Positions 1 to 7,641 of a DNA stretch of 24,045 nucleotides are shown piece after piece (position 1 is the first letter of the stretch; each line of letters opens with the position of its first letter). The position numbers were made by a program, and so were the translations under genes. The notes below the pieces were generated by a model, which had not been told where the DNA came from, did not search any database, and saw nothing but the letters and a program-made list of their open reading frames with translations. The stretch is from an uncultured Bacillota bacterium. GTDB taxonomy: Bacteria; Bacillota; Clostridia; Lachnospirales; Lachnospiraceae. Location: the NCBI GenBank assembly GCA_905200905.1, contig CAJKMA010000037.1:1-24045 (forward strand), written 5' to 3'.

Positions 1-134
1 TTGTGCCGGCAATTTTAAGGGACAATCAGACCATGGCTGTCTATCTGGCAGAACCCATTGCGGATATTCTGGCTGTGTGCTTCACCATCGTGTTATTCAG
101 ACGGGAGTTTAAAAAGGCTTTAAATCGGATTTGA
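1..134 (+). CDS. MATE family efflux transporter, C-terminal end (5' truncated by window)
   Basis: An open frame enters at the left edge (codons begin at base 3) and stops with TGA at 132-134. The 43 visible residues contain LAEPIADILAV, a hydrophobic segment and a basic tail RREFKKALNRI. This is typical of the last transmembrane helix and cytoplasmic tail of MATE (multi-antimicrobial extrusion) cation-coupled exporters from Lachnospiraceae. The start and most of the protein lie outside the window, so substrate and neighbours cannot be judged. Its stop codon lies inside the 3' end of the convergent AraC-type gene, a 26-bp tail-to-tail overlap, and no separate terminator is visible. The family call rests on a short fragment. 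Confidence 0.6.
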   Translation, partial: VPAILRDNQTMAVYLAEPIADILAVCFTIVLFRREFKKALNRI

Positions 135-972
135 GTTTATCTCCTTGTCGCAGTTCTCTTGGGGTACAGCCGTAAAATTCCTTAAAGAGTTTATGGAATA
201 ATTTATAATTGGTGAAACCATGGCGATCAATGATTTCCATAATAGGATCCTGAGTGTTGATAACATCATGATAAATATGGGCAAGACGCACCTGATTTAC
301 ATGTCTGGAAAAATTTACCCCCATTTGCTGTTTAAAAAAGCGGCAGAAATATTCTCGGTTCAGGCCAAAGTGAGCAGAAATCTCCTCAAGGGAAATTGAT
401 TGTGCATAGTGTTCTGCAATGTATACAATGATTTCCTTTAAGCGATTTTGATTTTTGGCTGTATCGGGAATTTTTTCTGTGGAAGGATACACTGCAAAGT
501 GATTTAAAAGTTCAAACATGATTTTCATGGCAATGGCTTCGCTGGCTAAATCCATGGCAAGGGGTTGCTGGATAAAAATAGGCACTAATTCTTTGAACTT
601 TTGGCACAGGGCCAGGTAATGAGGGAGCTGCTCCTTAGTCAAAGAATCCCGATTACATAACAAACGGGGAAATTGAGATTTTGGCATATAAGTTTCTAAA
701 AATTCTTTGGATATATGGATACAGATTTCAAAATAAGCCTGGGCGCACTGGGCTTCGTGAATGTCATTGGAATTAATGACAATGAATTCGCCTGGAATCA
801 GGGTGTGCTTTTTTCCGTTTATAGTAATGTCTGCAGAGCCATTGAGAATATACAGCAGTTCAATGGCTGGATGCCAGTGGCTTGGAACATAAGAACCTCT
901 GTTATCACGAAAGTTGACAGCAATATTCTTTCCTTCTAAATCAAAGAGATGACGGTAAATCGCTTGCTTCAT
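109..972 (-). CDS. AraC family transcriptional regulator with N-terminal cupin domain
   Basis: A 287-aa cytoplasmic DNA-binding regulator. Residues ~25-75 form the AraC-type cupin: H32, H34 and E38 lie in SHWHPAIELLY, followed by the NGKKHTLIPGEF turn and H72. These are the usual sugar- or ligand-sensing fold features. Residues ~178-276 hold the double helix-turn-helix, with ISLEEISAHFGLNREYFCRFFK as first HTH and the signature around GFTNYKLFHKLFKEFYGCTPRELR. Length and order match the family. The start is supported by AAAAGGAGAAATTC just before the ATG. The gene is divergent from a 46-aa ORF and convergent with a MATE gene. Two palindromes lie in the 90 bp upstream and could be autoregulatory sites. 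The ligand and regulon cannot be read from the sequence. Confidence 0.93.
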   Translation of the reverse strand: MKQAIYRHLFDLEGKNIAVNFRDNRGSYVPSHWHPAIELLYILNGSADITINGKKHTLIPGEFIVINSNDIHEAQCAQAYFEICIHISKEFLETYMPKSQFPRLLCNRDSLTKEQLPHYLALCQKFKELVPIFIQQPLAMDLASEAIAMKIMFELLNHFAVYPSTEKIPDTAKNQNRLKEIIVYIAEHYAQSISLEEISAHFGLNREYFCRFFKQQMGVNFSRHVNQVRLAHIYHDVINTQDPIMEIIDRHGFTNYKLFHKLFKEFYGCTPRELRQGDKLKSDLKPF

Positions 973-982
973 GAATTTCTCC

Positions 983-1012
983 TTTTATCATGATAAAATG
1001 TCAATTTTGACA
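983..1012. promoter_or_regulatory. Two adjacent palindromes upstream of the AraC gene (candidate operators)
   Basis: TTTTATCATGATAAAA at 983-998 is a perfect 16-bp palindrome. It is followed directly by TGTCAATTTTGACA (999-1012), whose 6-bp arms TGTCAA/TTGACA flank a TT centre. They lie 11-40 bp upstream of the AraC-type start codon and just outside the promoter of the divergent small ORF. AraC proteins usually bind direct repeats, so the binder could be a different, dimeric repressor. Function is inferred from symmetry and position only. Confidence 0.4.
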
Positions 1013-1029
1013 TAAAAACAGTCAATAAG

Positions 1030-1058
1030 TTGTCTAGTGAGAAATAATAACTTATGAT
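1030..1058 (+). promoter_or_regulatory. Promoter of the 46-aa ORF
   Basis: TTGTCT (1030-1035) and TATGAT (1053-1058) are separated by exactly 17 bp, a good sigma-A match. The predicted transcription start near 1065 excludes the in-frame ATG at 1064 as the initiation codon and favours ATG 1112. Confidence 0.6.
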
Positions 1059-1111
1059 AACATATGGGTGTAAACAAGAAAAGACCTAAACATAGAAAAG
1101 GGGAAATTATT

Positions 1112-1252
1112 ATGAATAAAAATATAAATAGCAATAAAGATATAAAACAGGTAACACTCAAAAAGCGTATCCTAAAATCTTTGATAAAAGGTTGTGAAGC
1201 TTTTGCATCTATGGATGTAAATTGGAATGGAAAAATGTACGGGAGATACTAA
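1112..1252 (+). CDS. Small basic peptide of unknown function (46 aa)
   Basis: I do not recognise this peptide. The 46 residues start MNKNINSNKD, have a basic amphipathic middle (LKKRILKSLIKGCEAFASM) with one Cys, and end NWNGKMYGRY. There is no clear transmembrane helix or signal peptide. The start at 1112 is chosen because AAAAGGGGAAATTATT precedes it at good spacing and because the promoter lies too close to the upstream ATG at 1064. The ORF has its own promoter and is followed after 2 nt by a hairpin terminator, so it forms a complete monocistronic unit. The basic helix resembles the leader part of AgrD-like autoinducer precursors in general style. However, no agrB or modification gene is nearby and the acidic C-terminal part is absent, so that reading is weak. 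Confidence 0.55.
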   Translation: MNKNINSNKDIKQVTLKKRILKSLIKGCEAFASMDVNWNGKMYGRY

Positions 1253-1254
1253 GA

Positions 1255-1286
1255 AAAGGGGAGCAGTTCAGAGGAACGCTCCCTTT
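1255..1286. terminator. Bidirectional terminator between the 46-aa ORF and ilvN
   Basis: GGGAGC and GCTCCC enclose an inner stem GTTC-AGAG-GAAC with a single bulged A, extended by A-T and G-T pairs outside. The minus-strand side is followed by CCTTTTCTT and the plus side by TTTCT. It probably ends ilvBN transcription and the short convergent unit. Confidence 0.7.
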
Positions 1287-1314
1287 CTAAATGTTTTATG
1301 TAACAGTAGAATTT

Positions 1315-1824
1315 TTATCTCTCCATCATACTAATGGATTCAATTCCCACACTTCCACCACGAACCACTTCTATGGTTTTAAATTCGTCTTTGAATAATT
1401 TGATGACAGCATCATTTTTCGTAGCTGTCTGGACAAACTCCAGAAGAAGGCTGTCTTTTCCGTAGTCAATGACCCTGGCCTTAAAGGTTTCTGCAATCTG
1501 GAACACTTCTACCTTATCAGCAGAGGTGCAGTTCATGACTTTTACATAAAGGATTTCCTTCATACGTACAAAAATATCTGTAAAATCAATGACCTTAATT
1601 ACTTCTACCATACGGTTTAATTGCTTTTTTATCTGTTCAAAGGTTTCATCATCGCTTACAGTGGCTATGGTCATTCTAGAGACCGTTGGGTCTTCTGTAG
1701 TTCCTACTGTAAGGCTGTCCAGATTGTAGGATTTTCCAGAGAAGAGTCCGGATATCTTAGAAAGAACACCTACTTGATTTTCTACATACAGAGAAATCCA
1801 TCTTTTTTTCATTCCTTTTTCCAT
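1315..1824 (-). CDS. ilvN: Acetolactate synthase small (regulatory) subunit
   Basis: A 169-aa regulatory subunit of acetohydroxyacid synthase, the first common step of valine, leucine and isoleucine synthesis. It binds the catalytic subunit IlvB and normally confers valine feedback control. Residues ~6-80 form an ACT domain (WISLYVENQVGVLSKISGLF, then NLDSLTVG), and the rest is the ALS small-subunit C-terminal domain ending VVRGGSVGIESI. The length is typical. The start has an AGGAGGAATACGGT ribosome binding site. It lies 12 bp after ilvB in the same orientation, so the two are surely co-transcribed and made in balanced amounts. A hairpin terminator follows. Confidence 0.96.
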   Translation of the reverse strand: MEKGMKKRWISLYVENQVGVLSKISGLFSGKSYNLDSLTVGTTEDPTVSRMTIATVSDDETFEQIKKQLNRMVEVIKVIDFTDIFVRMKEILYVKVMNCTSADKVEVFQIAETFKARVIDYGKDSLLLEFVQTATKNDAVIKLFKDEFKTIEVVRGGSVGIESISMMER

Positions 1825-1836
1825 ACCGTATTCCTC

Positions 1837-3555
1837 CTAACAATCCATAATCATATCTTCCAAAGTTCCACCAGGCTTAATCATAGGATAGACCATTTCT
1901 TCAGGGTCTAAGATAAATTCAATGATGGTTGGGGTTTTGGTATTCTTTTTTGCTTCTTCAAAAGCAGGGGCAATTTCTTCTCGCTTGGTTACTCGGATGC
2001 CTTTTGCACCATAACTTTCTGCCAGTCTTACAAAGTCTGGGGTGTATTCTGGAAATTCCTGACCTTCTGTACGACGGGAGAGGGCTCCGGCCTTTAGATT
2101 GGTCATACTGTAGCGTTTTCCGTAAAAAAGTTTCTGCCACTGGCGAACCATTCCCAGATATTCATTGTTAAAAATACAGGCAATAATAGGCAGCTCTTCC
2201 AGTACAGCCGTTGCAAGCTCCTGAATATTCATCTGCATTCCACCGTCTCCGGATACAGAGATAACAGGTGTATTGGGATTTCCGATTTTGGCTCCGATAG
2301 CGCCAGGGAGCCCATAGCCCATGGTTCCAAGACCACCGGACATAATCAGTTGTTTGTCAGGAGTAATGTCTGCATATTGGGATACTAACATTTGGTGTTG
2401 TCCCACGTCTGTTACCAGGATGGATTTTTCAAACTGGTGGTTGATTTCTGAAATAATATCCAGAGGACTCATAAGAGACCGGTTTTTCATGGTAAGAGGG
2501 TGTTCTTCTTTCCAGGCAGTAATCTCTGACAGCCATTTTTTGGTGTTCTGGGCAGACACATATTCATCCATTTTCAGAAGCGCCTCTTTGGCATCTGCTA
2601 CAATGGGGATATCCACATGAATATTTCGGGAAATAGATGCTGTATCAATATCAATGTGGACAATTTGAGCATTTGGAGCAAAAGCATGAAGTTTCCCAGT
2701 AATACGGTCATTGAATCGTGTTCCAATGGAGAATAGCACATCACAATTGCTTACAGCCATATTGGCGGCATAGGCACCATGCATCCCCAGGTTGCCAATG
2801 AAATAAGGACTGGCAGTAGAAATCGCTCCGCGCCCCATTACGGTAGTGACAACAGGAATCTGGGTTTTCTCTACAACCTTGGTAAAAATTTCGTTTGCCT
2901 GGGCAATATTTACACCGCCTCCTGCCAGGAACAGGGGCTTTTTCGCCTTTTGCAGTACCTTTATAGCACGTTTTAGCTGGCCGATATGTACGTCTGTGTT
3001 AGGTTTGTAGCCTCGGATATTTACGGATTTTGGGTACTCTGGGCTTCCAAGTTCTGCCATGACATCTTTTGGAAGGTCAATGAGTACAGGGCCTGGGCGG
3101 CCTGTGCGGGCAATGTAAAAGGCTTCTTTAATAATACGGCCTAAATCCTCCCTGTGGCGGACCGTGATGCCATATTTGGTAATGCTTCTGGTAATTCCTA
3201 CAATATCTACTTCCTGGAAGGCATCATTGCCAATCAGATGTCTGGCTACCTGTCCGGTAAAACATACTAAGGGAACACTGTCATAATTAGCAGTTGCCAG
3301 ACCTGTGACCAGATTTGTGGCTCCAGGACCACTGGTTACCAGGCATACACCCACCTTGCCTGTGGTGCGGGCATAAGCGTCTGCTTCGTGAACCAGAGCC
3401 TGCTCATGTCTGGGAAGTATGATTTTCATATCACCGTGCTTATACAATTCATCGCTAATGTCAATGGTGCAGGCGCCTGGATAGCCGAACAGTACCTCAA
3501 CACCTTCTTCTTTTAACGCTTTTACCAATAATTTATTTCCAGAAATTTGTTTCAT
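1837..3555 (-). CDS. ilvB: Acetolactate synthase large (catalytic) subunit
   Basis: A 572-aa thiamine-diphosphate enzyme that condenses two pyruvates to acetolactate, or pyruvate with 2-oxobutyrate, in branched-chain amino acid synthesis. The N-terminal ThDP domain carries RHEQ with catalytic Glu at residue 51. The central domain follows, and the C-terminal ThDP/metal motif is GDGG (436-439) through NN (463-464). Full length and ungapped. The frame is open upstream to 3603, but ATG 3555 is chosen because AAAGGAGGGAATACGCT precedes it and the first 16 codons of the longer version are non-conserved in style. It is first in an ilvB-ilvN operon; ilvC, ilvD and leuA are not in the window. The promoter gives a leader too short for a T-box, so control by leader attenuation looks unlikely. 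Confidence 0.96.
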   Translation of the reverse strand: MKQISGNKLLVKALKEEGVEVLFGYPGACTIDISDELYKHGDMKIILPRHEQALVHEADAYARTTGKVGVCLVTSGPGATNLVTGLATANYDSVPLVCFTGQVARHLIGNDAFQEVDIVGITRSITKYGITVRHREDLGRIIKEAFYIARTGRPGPVLIDLPKDVMAELGSPEYPKSVNIRGYKPNTDVHIGQLKRAIKVLQKAKKPLFLAGGGVNIAQANEIFTKVVEKTQIPVVTTVMGRGAISTASPYFIGNLGMHGAYAANMAVSNCDVLFSIGTRFNDRITGKLHAFAPNAQIVHIDIDTASISRNIHVDIPIVADAKEALLKMDEYVSAQNTKKWLSEITAWKEEHPLTMKNRSLMSPLDIISEINHQFEKSILVTDVGQHQMLVSQYADITPDKQLIMSGGLGTMGYGLPGAIGAKIGNPNTPVISVSGDGGMQMNIQELATAVLEELPIIACIFNNEYLGMVRQWQKLFYGKRYSMTNLKAGALSRRTEGQEFPEYTPDFVRLAESYGAKGIRVTKREEIAPAFEEAKKNTKTPTIIEFILDPEEMVYPMIKPGGTLEDMIMDC

Positions 3556-3644
3556 AGCGTATTCCCTCCTTTTGATGTTTTTAGCAAAAAGCGGTTGCTG
3601 CATAACACATGTTTTAACGCTATATATTGTTAAAGTTAATATGT

Positions 3645-3674
3645 ATTATAGTGGTTAAAATTGCAGCTTGTCAA
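3645..3674 (-). promoter_or_regulatory. Promoter of ilvBN
   Basis: On the minus strand TTGACA (3674-3669) and TATAAT (3650-3645) are both perfect consensus hexamers, with an 18-bp spacer. The start would be near 3638, giving a leader of about 80 nt before ilvB. Confidence 0.75.
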
Positions 3675-3733
3675 CTGTTTTCCTATACAAAAATCAGGAA
3701 AAACGGTATACTAGGATAAAAGGAGAGAAAAAC

Positions 3734-6700
3734 ATGATATCACGCACAGAAATCAGGAGATTATGCAATTCCTCCTCTTATTTTAAAGGAATGGATTTGT
3801 ATCATCAGGGAAAAATAGAAGAGCTTTCGGTCTGGGAAAATGGGGAAGAGGACATAGTAGAATCCGTGGTAGAAGGAAGCAACCAAAATTCCTATGAGGT
3901 TCAGATTACATGCAGACCAAAAGAGAACAAGGTGGCAGAGGTTTTTTGTGAATGTCCGGCTTATGAAAGCTATCCTGGAATCTGCAAGCATTGTGTAGCA
4001 GTGCTTTTAGCATACCTGGATGAAAAAAAACAAAATATAGAGAAAGAAAAGCGCCTGCCAAGAGCCAGCAGAACCACCAGAGAGTTGAAAGAGTTGCTGA
4101 ATAGGAAAGCAGTGGAGCATACAGCGCCAATTCTTCAAAGAGAGCTGTATGAAAAAGTCCGGCTGGAGCCTCAATTTCAGGTGTCTGAGGGAGGTGTTTC
4201 CATGAGCCTAAAAATAGGGGCTGGACAAATGTATGTGTTGAAAGATATTTTTGCTTTTGCCCAGAGTATGGAGACAGGGAAAGAGGTGGCTTATGGAAAA
4301 AAACTGCAATTTATTCATGTACCTAAGGTCTTTGAGCCTCGCTCTAAAAAATTGGCAGTATTTTTGGTTGAATGGTCCAGGGAAAATAGAAACCTGTACA
4401 GAGAACCTGCCTGGTATGGAAATTCCTATGGTTACGTTTATGAAAAATTAAAGGAAATTTCGCTTTCTGTATCAGAGCTGGCAAAAGTACTGAGGATTTT
4501 AAGTGAAACCTCAGTGGCAGTGAAATTAAGAGGACAGGATGCCGGAATGTGGGAAATCACAGAAAAAAGTCCAAGAAGAAGTGTGGAGTTTTTAGGTGAA
4601 CCTCAGGGACTTCGTATCCGAACAGAAAAGATGTTAATCTTTCGGGATAGTGATTGGGTTATTTATTTTCAGAAACAGAAGATTTTCCTTACCAGACAAG
4701 AGGATAGGCCAGAAGAGGAGTTTTTCGTTCTTTTACAGCAGCTTCCAGGGCAGTGCGCTTTTTTGGAGAAGGAAGATGTTCCAGCTTTTTGTAGGGAGTA
4801 TTTGCCAGCTGTGCAAAATACACTTTCTTGTGTGTATAAGAACTTTGACCCACAAGAATATACCATAGAGCCGGTTTCTTTTGCTTTTTATCTGGATGCT
4901 CTGACAGATGACTTTCTTACCATAAAAGGAATGGCAGTGTATGGGGAGGAGAAGTTTAATCTGTTTGATAAGAAAACGGGAGTAGGAAAACGTGACCTTG
5001 CAGGGGAAGCAGAGGCAGAGCTTTTGGTGACTTCCTGGGGAAATGCCTATGATGAGAAAAGACAGTGTATGGTATTGGCAGAGGATGAACAGAAAATCTA
5101 TGAATTTCTTACAGAGGGAGTTTCCATGCTTGGGCAGTATGGGGAAGTATATGTGTCTGAGACCTTAAAGCGCATGAAGGTTCTGGCTTCACCAAGGATT
5201 TCGGTTGGGCTTTCCCTTGCTTTGGGAACCCTTAAAATGGTGGTTTCTTCTGGGGAATTCACCAGAGAGGAGCTAGAAGAGATTTTTTCCAGATATGATA
5301 GGAAAAAGCGGTATTTCAGACTAAAAAACGGAACCTTTGTGAATATGGAGGGTGAGTTTGGAAGGCTATGTGAACTAAGGGAGGGACTGGGACTGACGAG
5401 AACCCAGCTCTTGCAGGAAGAAATCACACTTCCTGTATACAGGGCTTTATATTTGGATGGAGAGCTTTGTGGATGTGAAGGATTTCAGGTGAAGAAAGAC
5501 CGAAATTTTAAGGCTTTAATCCGAAATATGAAAACCATAGAAGATAATGATTTTGAACTGCCGAAAAGTCTGGAAGGGATTTTTAGGGAATATCAGAAAA
5601 CGGGATTTTTGTGGATAAAAACTTTAAAAAATAATGGATTTGCCGGAATATTAGCAGATGAAATGGGGCTTGGGAAAACCCTGCAGGTGATTGGATTTTT
5701 GCTCTCTGAACTAGAAGAGGCAGAACCAGGTGAGAATAAAAGATGCCTTATTGTGTGTCCGGCTTCTCTGGTGTTTAACTGGGTCAGTGAATTTCAGAAA
5801 TTTGCACCAAACCTTTTGGTAAAGGCAGTAGTGGGAAGTAGTCAGGAACGAGAAGAACTTTTGCAGTGTTGTGGAGAACAGGAGATTTTGGTGACTTCTT
5901 ATGACTTGTTAAAACGGGATATTTTGTTGTATGAGAAGCTTTCTTTTTTTTGCCAGGTGTTGGATGAGGCGCAGTACATTAAAAACCATGGCACACAGTC
6001 TGCAAAAGCAGCCAAGGGAATTTTTTCAGCTTTTCGGTTGGCGCTTACCGGAACTCCTGTAGAGAACCGATTAAGTGAGTTGTGGAGTATTTTTGATTAT
6101 TTATTGCCTGGTTTCCTGTATTCTTATGAGAGGTTTAGAAGAGAGTTTGAGATTCCAATTGTCCAGAAACAGGAAGAAGAAGCAAGAAAGCGCCTGCAAA
6201 AAATGGTGCGTCCCTTTATTTTAAGGCGTGTGAAAAAAGATGTGCTAAAGGATTTGCCAGAGAAAATGGAAAAGAATGTGTATGCTGTTATGGAAGGGGA
6301 GCAAAAAGAGCTTTATGATGCGCATGCACAGAGACTGAAGTTGATGCTCAGTAACCAGACTGAGGAGGAATTTTCTTCTTCCAGAATAAAAGTACTGTCT
6401 GAGCTTACCAAGCTTAGGCAGCTTTGCTGTTGCCCAGCTTTGGTGTATGAAGGATATAAGGGGGAATCCTCCAAGGAGGAGCTTTGCATGGAGCTTATCC
6501 AGCAGGGCGTTTTGGCAGGACATCGGATTTTACTGTTTTCCCAGTTTGTTACTATGTTGGAGAGGCTTGAAGAAAAGCTGAAAGAGAGGGGAATTTCCTA
6601 TTACAGTCTGACTGGAAGTACTGGTAAACGCATGAGAAGTCAGTTAGTACGAGATTTTCAGGAACAAGATGAGGCAAAGGTGTTTTGTATTTCCTTGAAA

Positions 6701-6862
6701 GCAGGAGGTACGGGACTAAATCTTACAGCAGCAGATATGGTGATTCATTATGATCCCTGGTGGAACCAGGCAGTTCAGGATCAGGCAACAGACCGAGTTC
6801 ACCGAATAGGGCAGAAAAATCCGGTAACTGTGTACAGGTTACTGGAAAAAAATACCATTTAA
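3734..6862 (+). CDS. SWIM zinc finger / SNF2-family helicase, prematurely terminated
   Basis: A DEAD-like ATPase of the bacterial SNF2/RapA-like group, probably a DNA translocase or remodeller. A SWIM zinc finger (CECP...CKHC, ~residues 72-88) opens the protein, followed by a ~500-residue SNF2-associated region. The SNF2 ATPase domain runs from ~617 with Walker A DEMGLGKT (642-649), Walker B DEAQ (744-747) and TGTPVENRLSELWS. The helicase C domain ends with the arginine-finger motif DRVHRIGQ (~1020-1027). The ATG at 3734 is preceded by AAAGGAGAGAAAAAC; the upstream TTG at 3668 has no such site and overlaps the ilvB promoter. The reading frame stops at TAA 6860-6862, right after the conserved LLEKNTI. 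The missing C-terminal 38 residues are still encoded behind it, so this is a nonsense-truncated gene or a sequence error. All catalytic motifs remain. Confidence 0.92.
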   Translation: MISRTEIRRLCNSSSYFKGMDLYHQGKIEELSVWENGEEDIVESVVEGSNQNSYEVQITCRPKENKVAEVFCECPAYESYPGICKHCVAVLLAYLDEKKQNIEKEKRLPRASRTTRELKELLNRKAVEHTAPILQRELYEKVRLEPQFQVSEGGVSMSLKIGAGQMYVLKDIFAFAQSMETGKEVAYGKKLQFIHVPKVFEPRSKKLAVFLVEWSRENRNLYREPAWYGNSYGYVYEKLKEISLSVSELAKVLRILSETSVAVKLRGQDAGMWEITEKSPRRSVEFLGEPQGLRIRTEKMLIFRDSDWVIYFQKQKIFLTRQEDRPEEEFFVLLQQLPGQCAFLEKEDVPAFCREYLPAVQNTLSCVYKNFDPQEYTIEPVSFAFYLDALTDDFLTIKGMAVYGEEKFNLFDKKTGVGKRDLAGEAEAELLVTSWGNAYDEKRQCMVLAEDEQKIYEFLTEGVSMLGQYGEVYVSETLKRMKVLASPRISVGLSLALGTLKMVVSSGEFTREELEEIFSRYDRKKRYFRLKNGTFVNMEGEFGRLCELREGLGLTRTQLLQEEITLPVYRALYLDGELCGCEGFQVKKDRNFKALIRNMKTIEDNDFELPKSLEGIFREYQKTGFLWIKTLKNNGFAGILADEMGLGKTLQVIGFLLSELEEAEPGENKRCLIVCPASLVFNWVSEFQKFAPNLLVKAVVGSSQEREELLQCCGEQEILVTSYDLLKRDILLYEKLSFFCQVLDEAQYIKNHGTQSAKAAKGIFSAFRLALTGTPVENRLSELWSIFDYLLPGFLYSYERFRREFEIPIVQKQEEEARKRLQKMVRPFILRRVKKDVLKDLPEKMEKNVYAVMEGEQKELYDAHAQRLKLMLSNQTEEEFSSSRIKVLSELTKLRQLCCCPALVYEGYKGESSKEELCMELIQQGVLAGHRILLFSQFVTMLERLEEKLKERGISYYSLTGSTGKRMRSQLVRDFQEQDEAKVFCISLKAGGTGLNLTAADMVIHYDPWWNQAVQDQATDRVHRIGQKNPVTVYRLLEKNTI

Positions 6863-6979
6863 GAGAAGATTCAACGGCTTCAGGAAAAAAAGAAGAATCT
6901 GGCAGAAGAATTACTGTCAGGGGAAAATATGGGCAGCGGAAGCTTTAAACGTGAGGAATTGCTGGAGATTTTGATATAA
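6863..6979 (+). pseudogene. Orphaned C-terminal tail of the SNF2 gene after the in-frame TAA
   Basis: In the same frame as the helicase, 38 codons stay open after TAA 6860-6862 and end at TAA 6977-6979. They read EEKIQRLQEKK-like sequence (first codon GAG) and end SFKREELLEIL. This is the usual helical end of bacterial SNF2 proteins (NTIEEKI... then LLSGENMGSGS...). A single G-to-T change (GAA to TAA) explains the break. The tail shows no other damage, so the change is recent, an error, or read through. Confidence 0.8.
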
Positions 6980-7006
6980 CAAAAAGATATGATAGACATG
7001 AGAAAC

Positions 7007-7035
7007 TTGTATAGTTGGAAATACTTTTGTATATT
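7007..7035 (+). promoter_or_regulatory. Candidate promoter upstream of the TRAP operon
   Basis: TTGTAT (7007-7012) and TATATT (7030-7035) have a 17-bp spacer, a moderate sigma-A match. It lies upstream of the hairpin at 7076-7102. The 23 nt left between that hairpin's T-tract and dctQ cannot hold a promoter, so the operon must be read from here or from further upstream. Confidence 0.4.
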
Positions 7036-7075
7036 GACGGATAAAAGTGGCAGAGTTACAATCTAAGAAATTCGT

Positions 7076-7108
7076 CCCCCGCAGTCTGGAGACTGTCGGG
7101 GGATTTTT
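7076..7108 (+). terminator. Strong intrinsic terminator directly before dctQ (possible attenuator)
   Basis: CCCCCG pairs with CGGGGG and an inner CAGTC-TGGA-GACTG stem-loop stacks on it with one bulged T, followed by ATTTTTG. It is a textbook intrinsic terminator. It ends SNF2 transcription, or, because the dctQ ribosome site begins only a few bases later, it works as a conditional terminator in the TRAP leader. Confidence 0.8.
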
Positions 7109-7131
7109 GTTTCAAGAAAAGGAGGAGTCTT

Positions 7132-7641
7132 ATGATGAAAGGTTATAAGAAAGTTATGGATTTCATAGCTGGATTGGAAAAATGGATTCTAGTGCTGTCT
7201 ACAGTGCTGATTTTGATTCTCACTGTTGGCAATGTATTGTCCAGAAAACTCCTTCACCGTTCCTGGTCTTTTACAGAGGAGTTGGTGGTGGCAGTGTTTG
7301 TATTGATTACCCTTGTGGCAGCAGCTTTGGCTTGCCGCGAAGGAGAACTGGTAAGTCTGCCTCTGCTTACAGACCGGTTACCAAAGAAAAGCAGAAAACC
7401 AGTTGCTGTGATGATTACCGTGCTGTCTGTGGCATTTACAGCGGTGCTGTTTCGGTATGGTTTGGATAAGGTGCTGACCCAGTTGGAAAACGGAAAACGT
7501 ACTTTTGTCCTGAACTGGCCGGAGTGGATTTTCTGGTCTTTTATTCCTATTGGGGCAGGGTGTATGGTCCTGCATTTTATTGAGTATTGCCTGGATGTAT
7601 GTACAGATTTCCAGTATGTAAAGAAAAAGGGGGAAGTATAA
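7132..7641 (+). CDS. TRAP transporter small permease (DctQ-type)
   Basis: A 169-aa integral membrane protein with four hydrophobic segments (about residues 15-35, 48-68, 90-110 and 128-150), the fold of the small DctQ subunit of tripartite ATP-independent periplasmic transporters. WSFTEELVVAVFVLITLVAAALACREGE is characteristic of the family. It forms the membrane complex with the large subunit and helps to position it. The AAAAGGAGGAGTCTT site precedes an ATGATG start; the second ATG is an equally possible initiation codon. The stop codon TAA abuts the ATG of the next gene (7639-7641/7642), so the two subunits are translationally linked. Substrate unknown. Confidence 0.9.
   Translation: MMKGYKKVMDFIAGLEKWILVLSTVLILILTVGNVLSRKLLHRSWSFTEELVVAVFVLITLVAAALACREGELVSLPLLTDRLPKKSRKPVAVMITVLSVAFTAVLFRYGLDKVLTQLENGKRTFVLNWPEWIFWSFIPIGAGCMVLHFIEYCLDVCTDFQYVKKKGEV

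Noticed and set aside
3555..3640. T-box or attenuator leader for ilvBN
   Set aside because: Leader of about 80 nt has no T-box sequence, specifier hairpin or terminator; too short.
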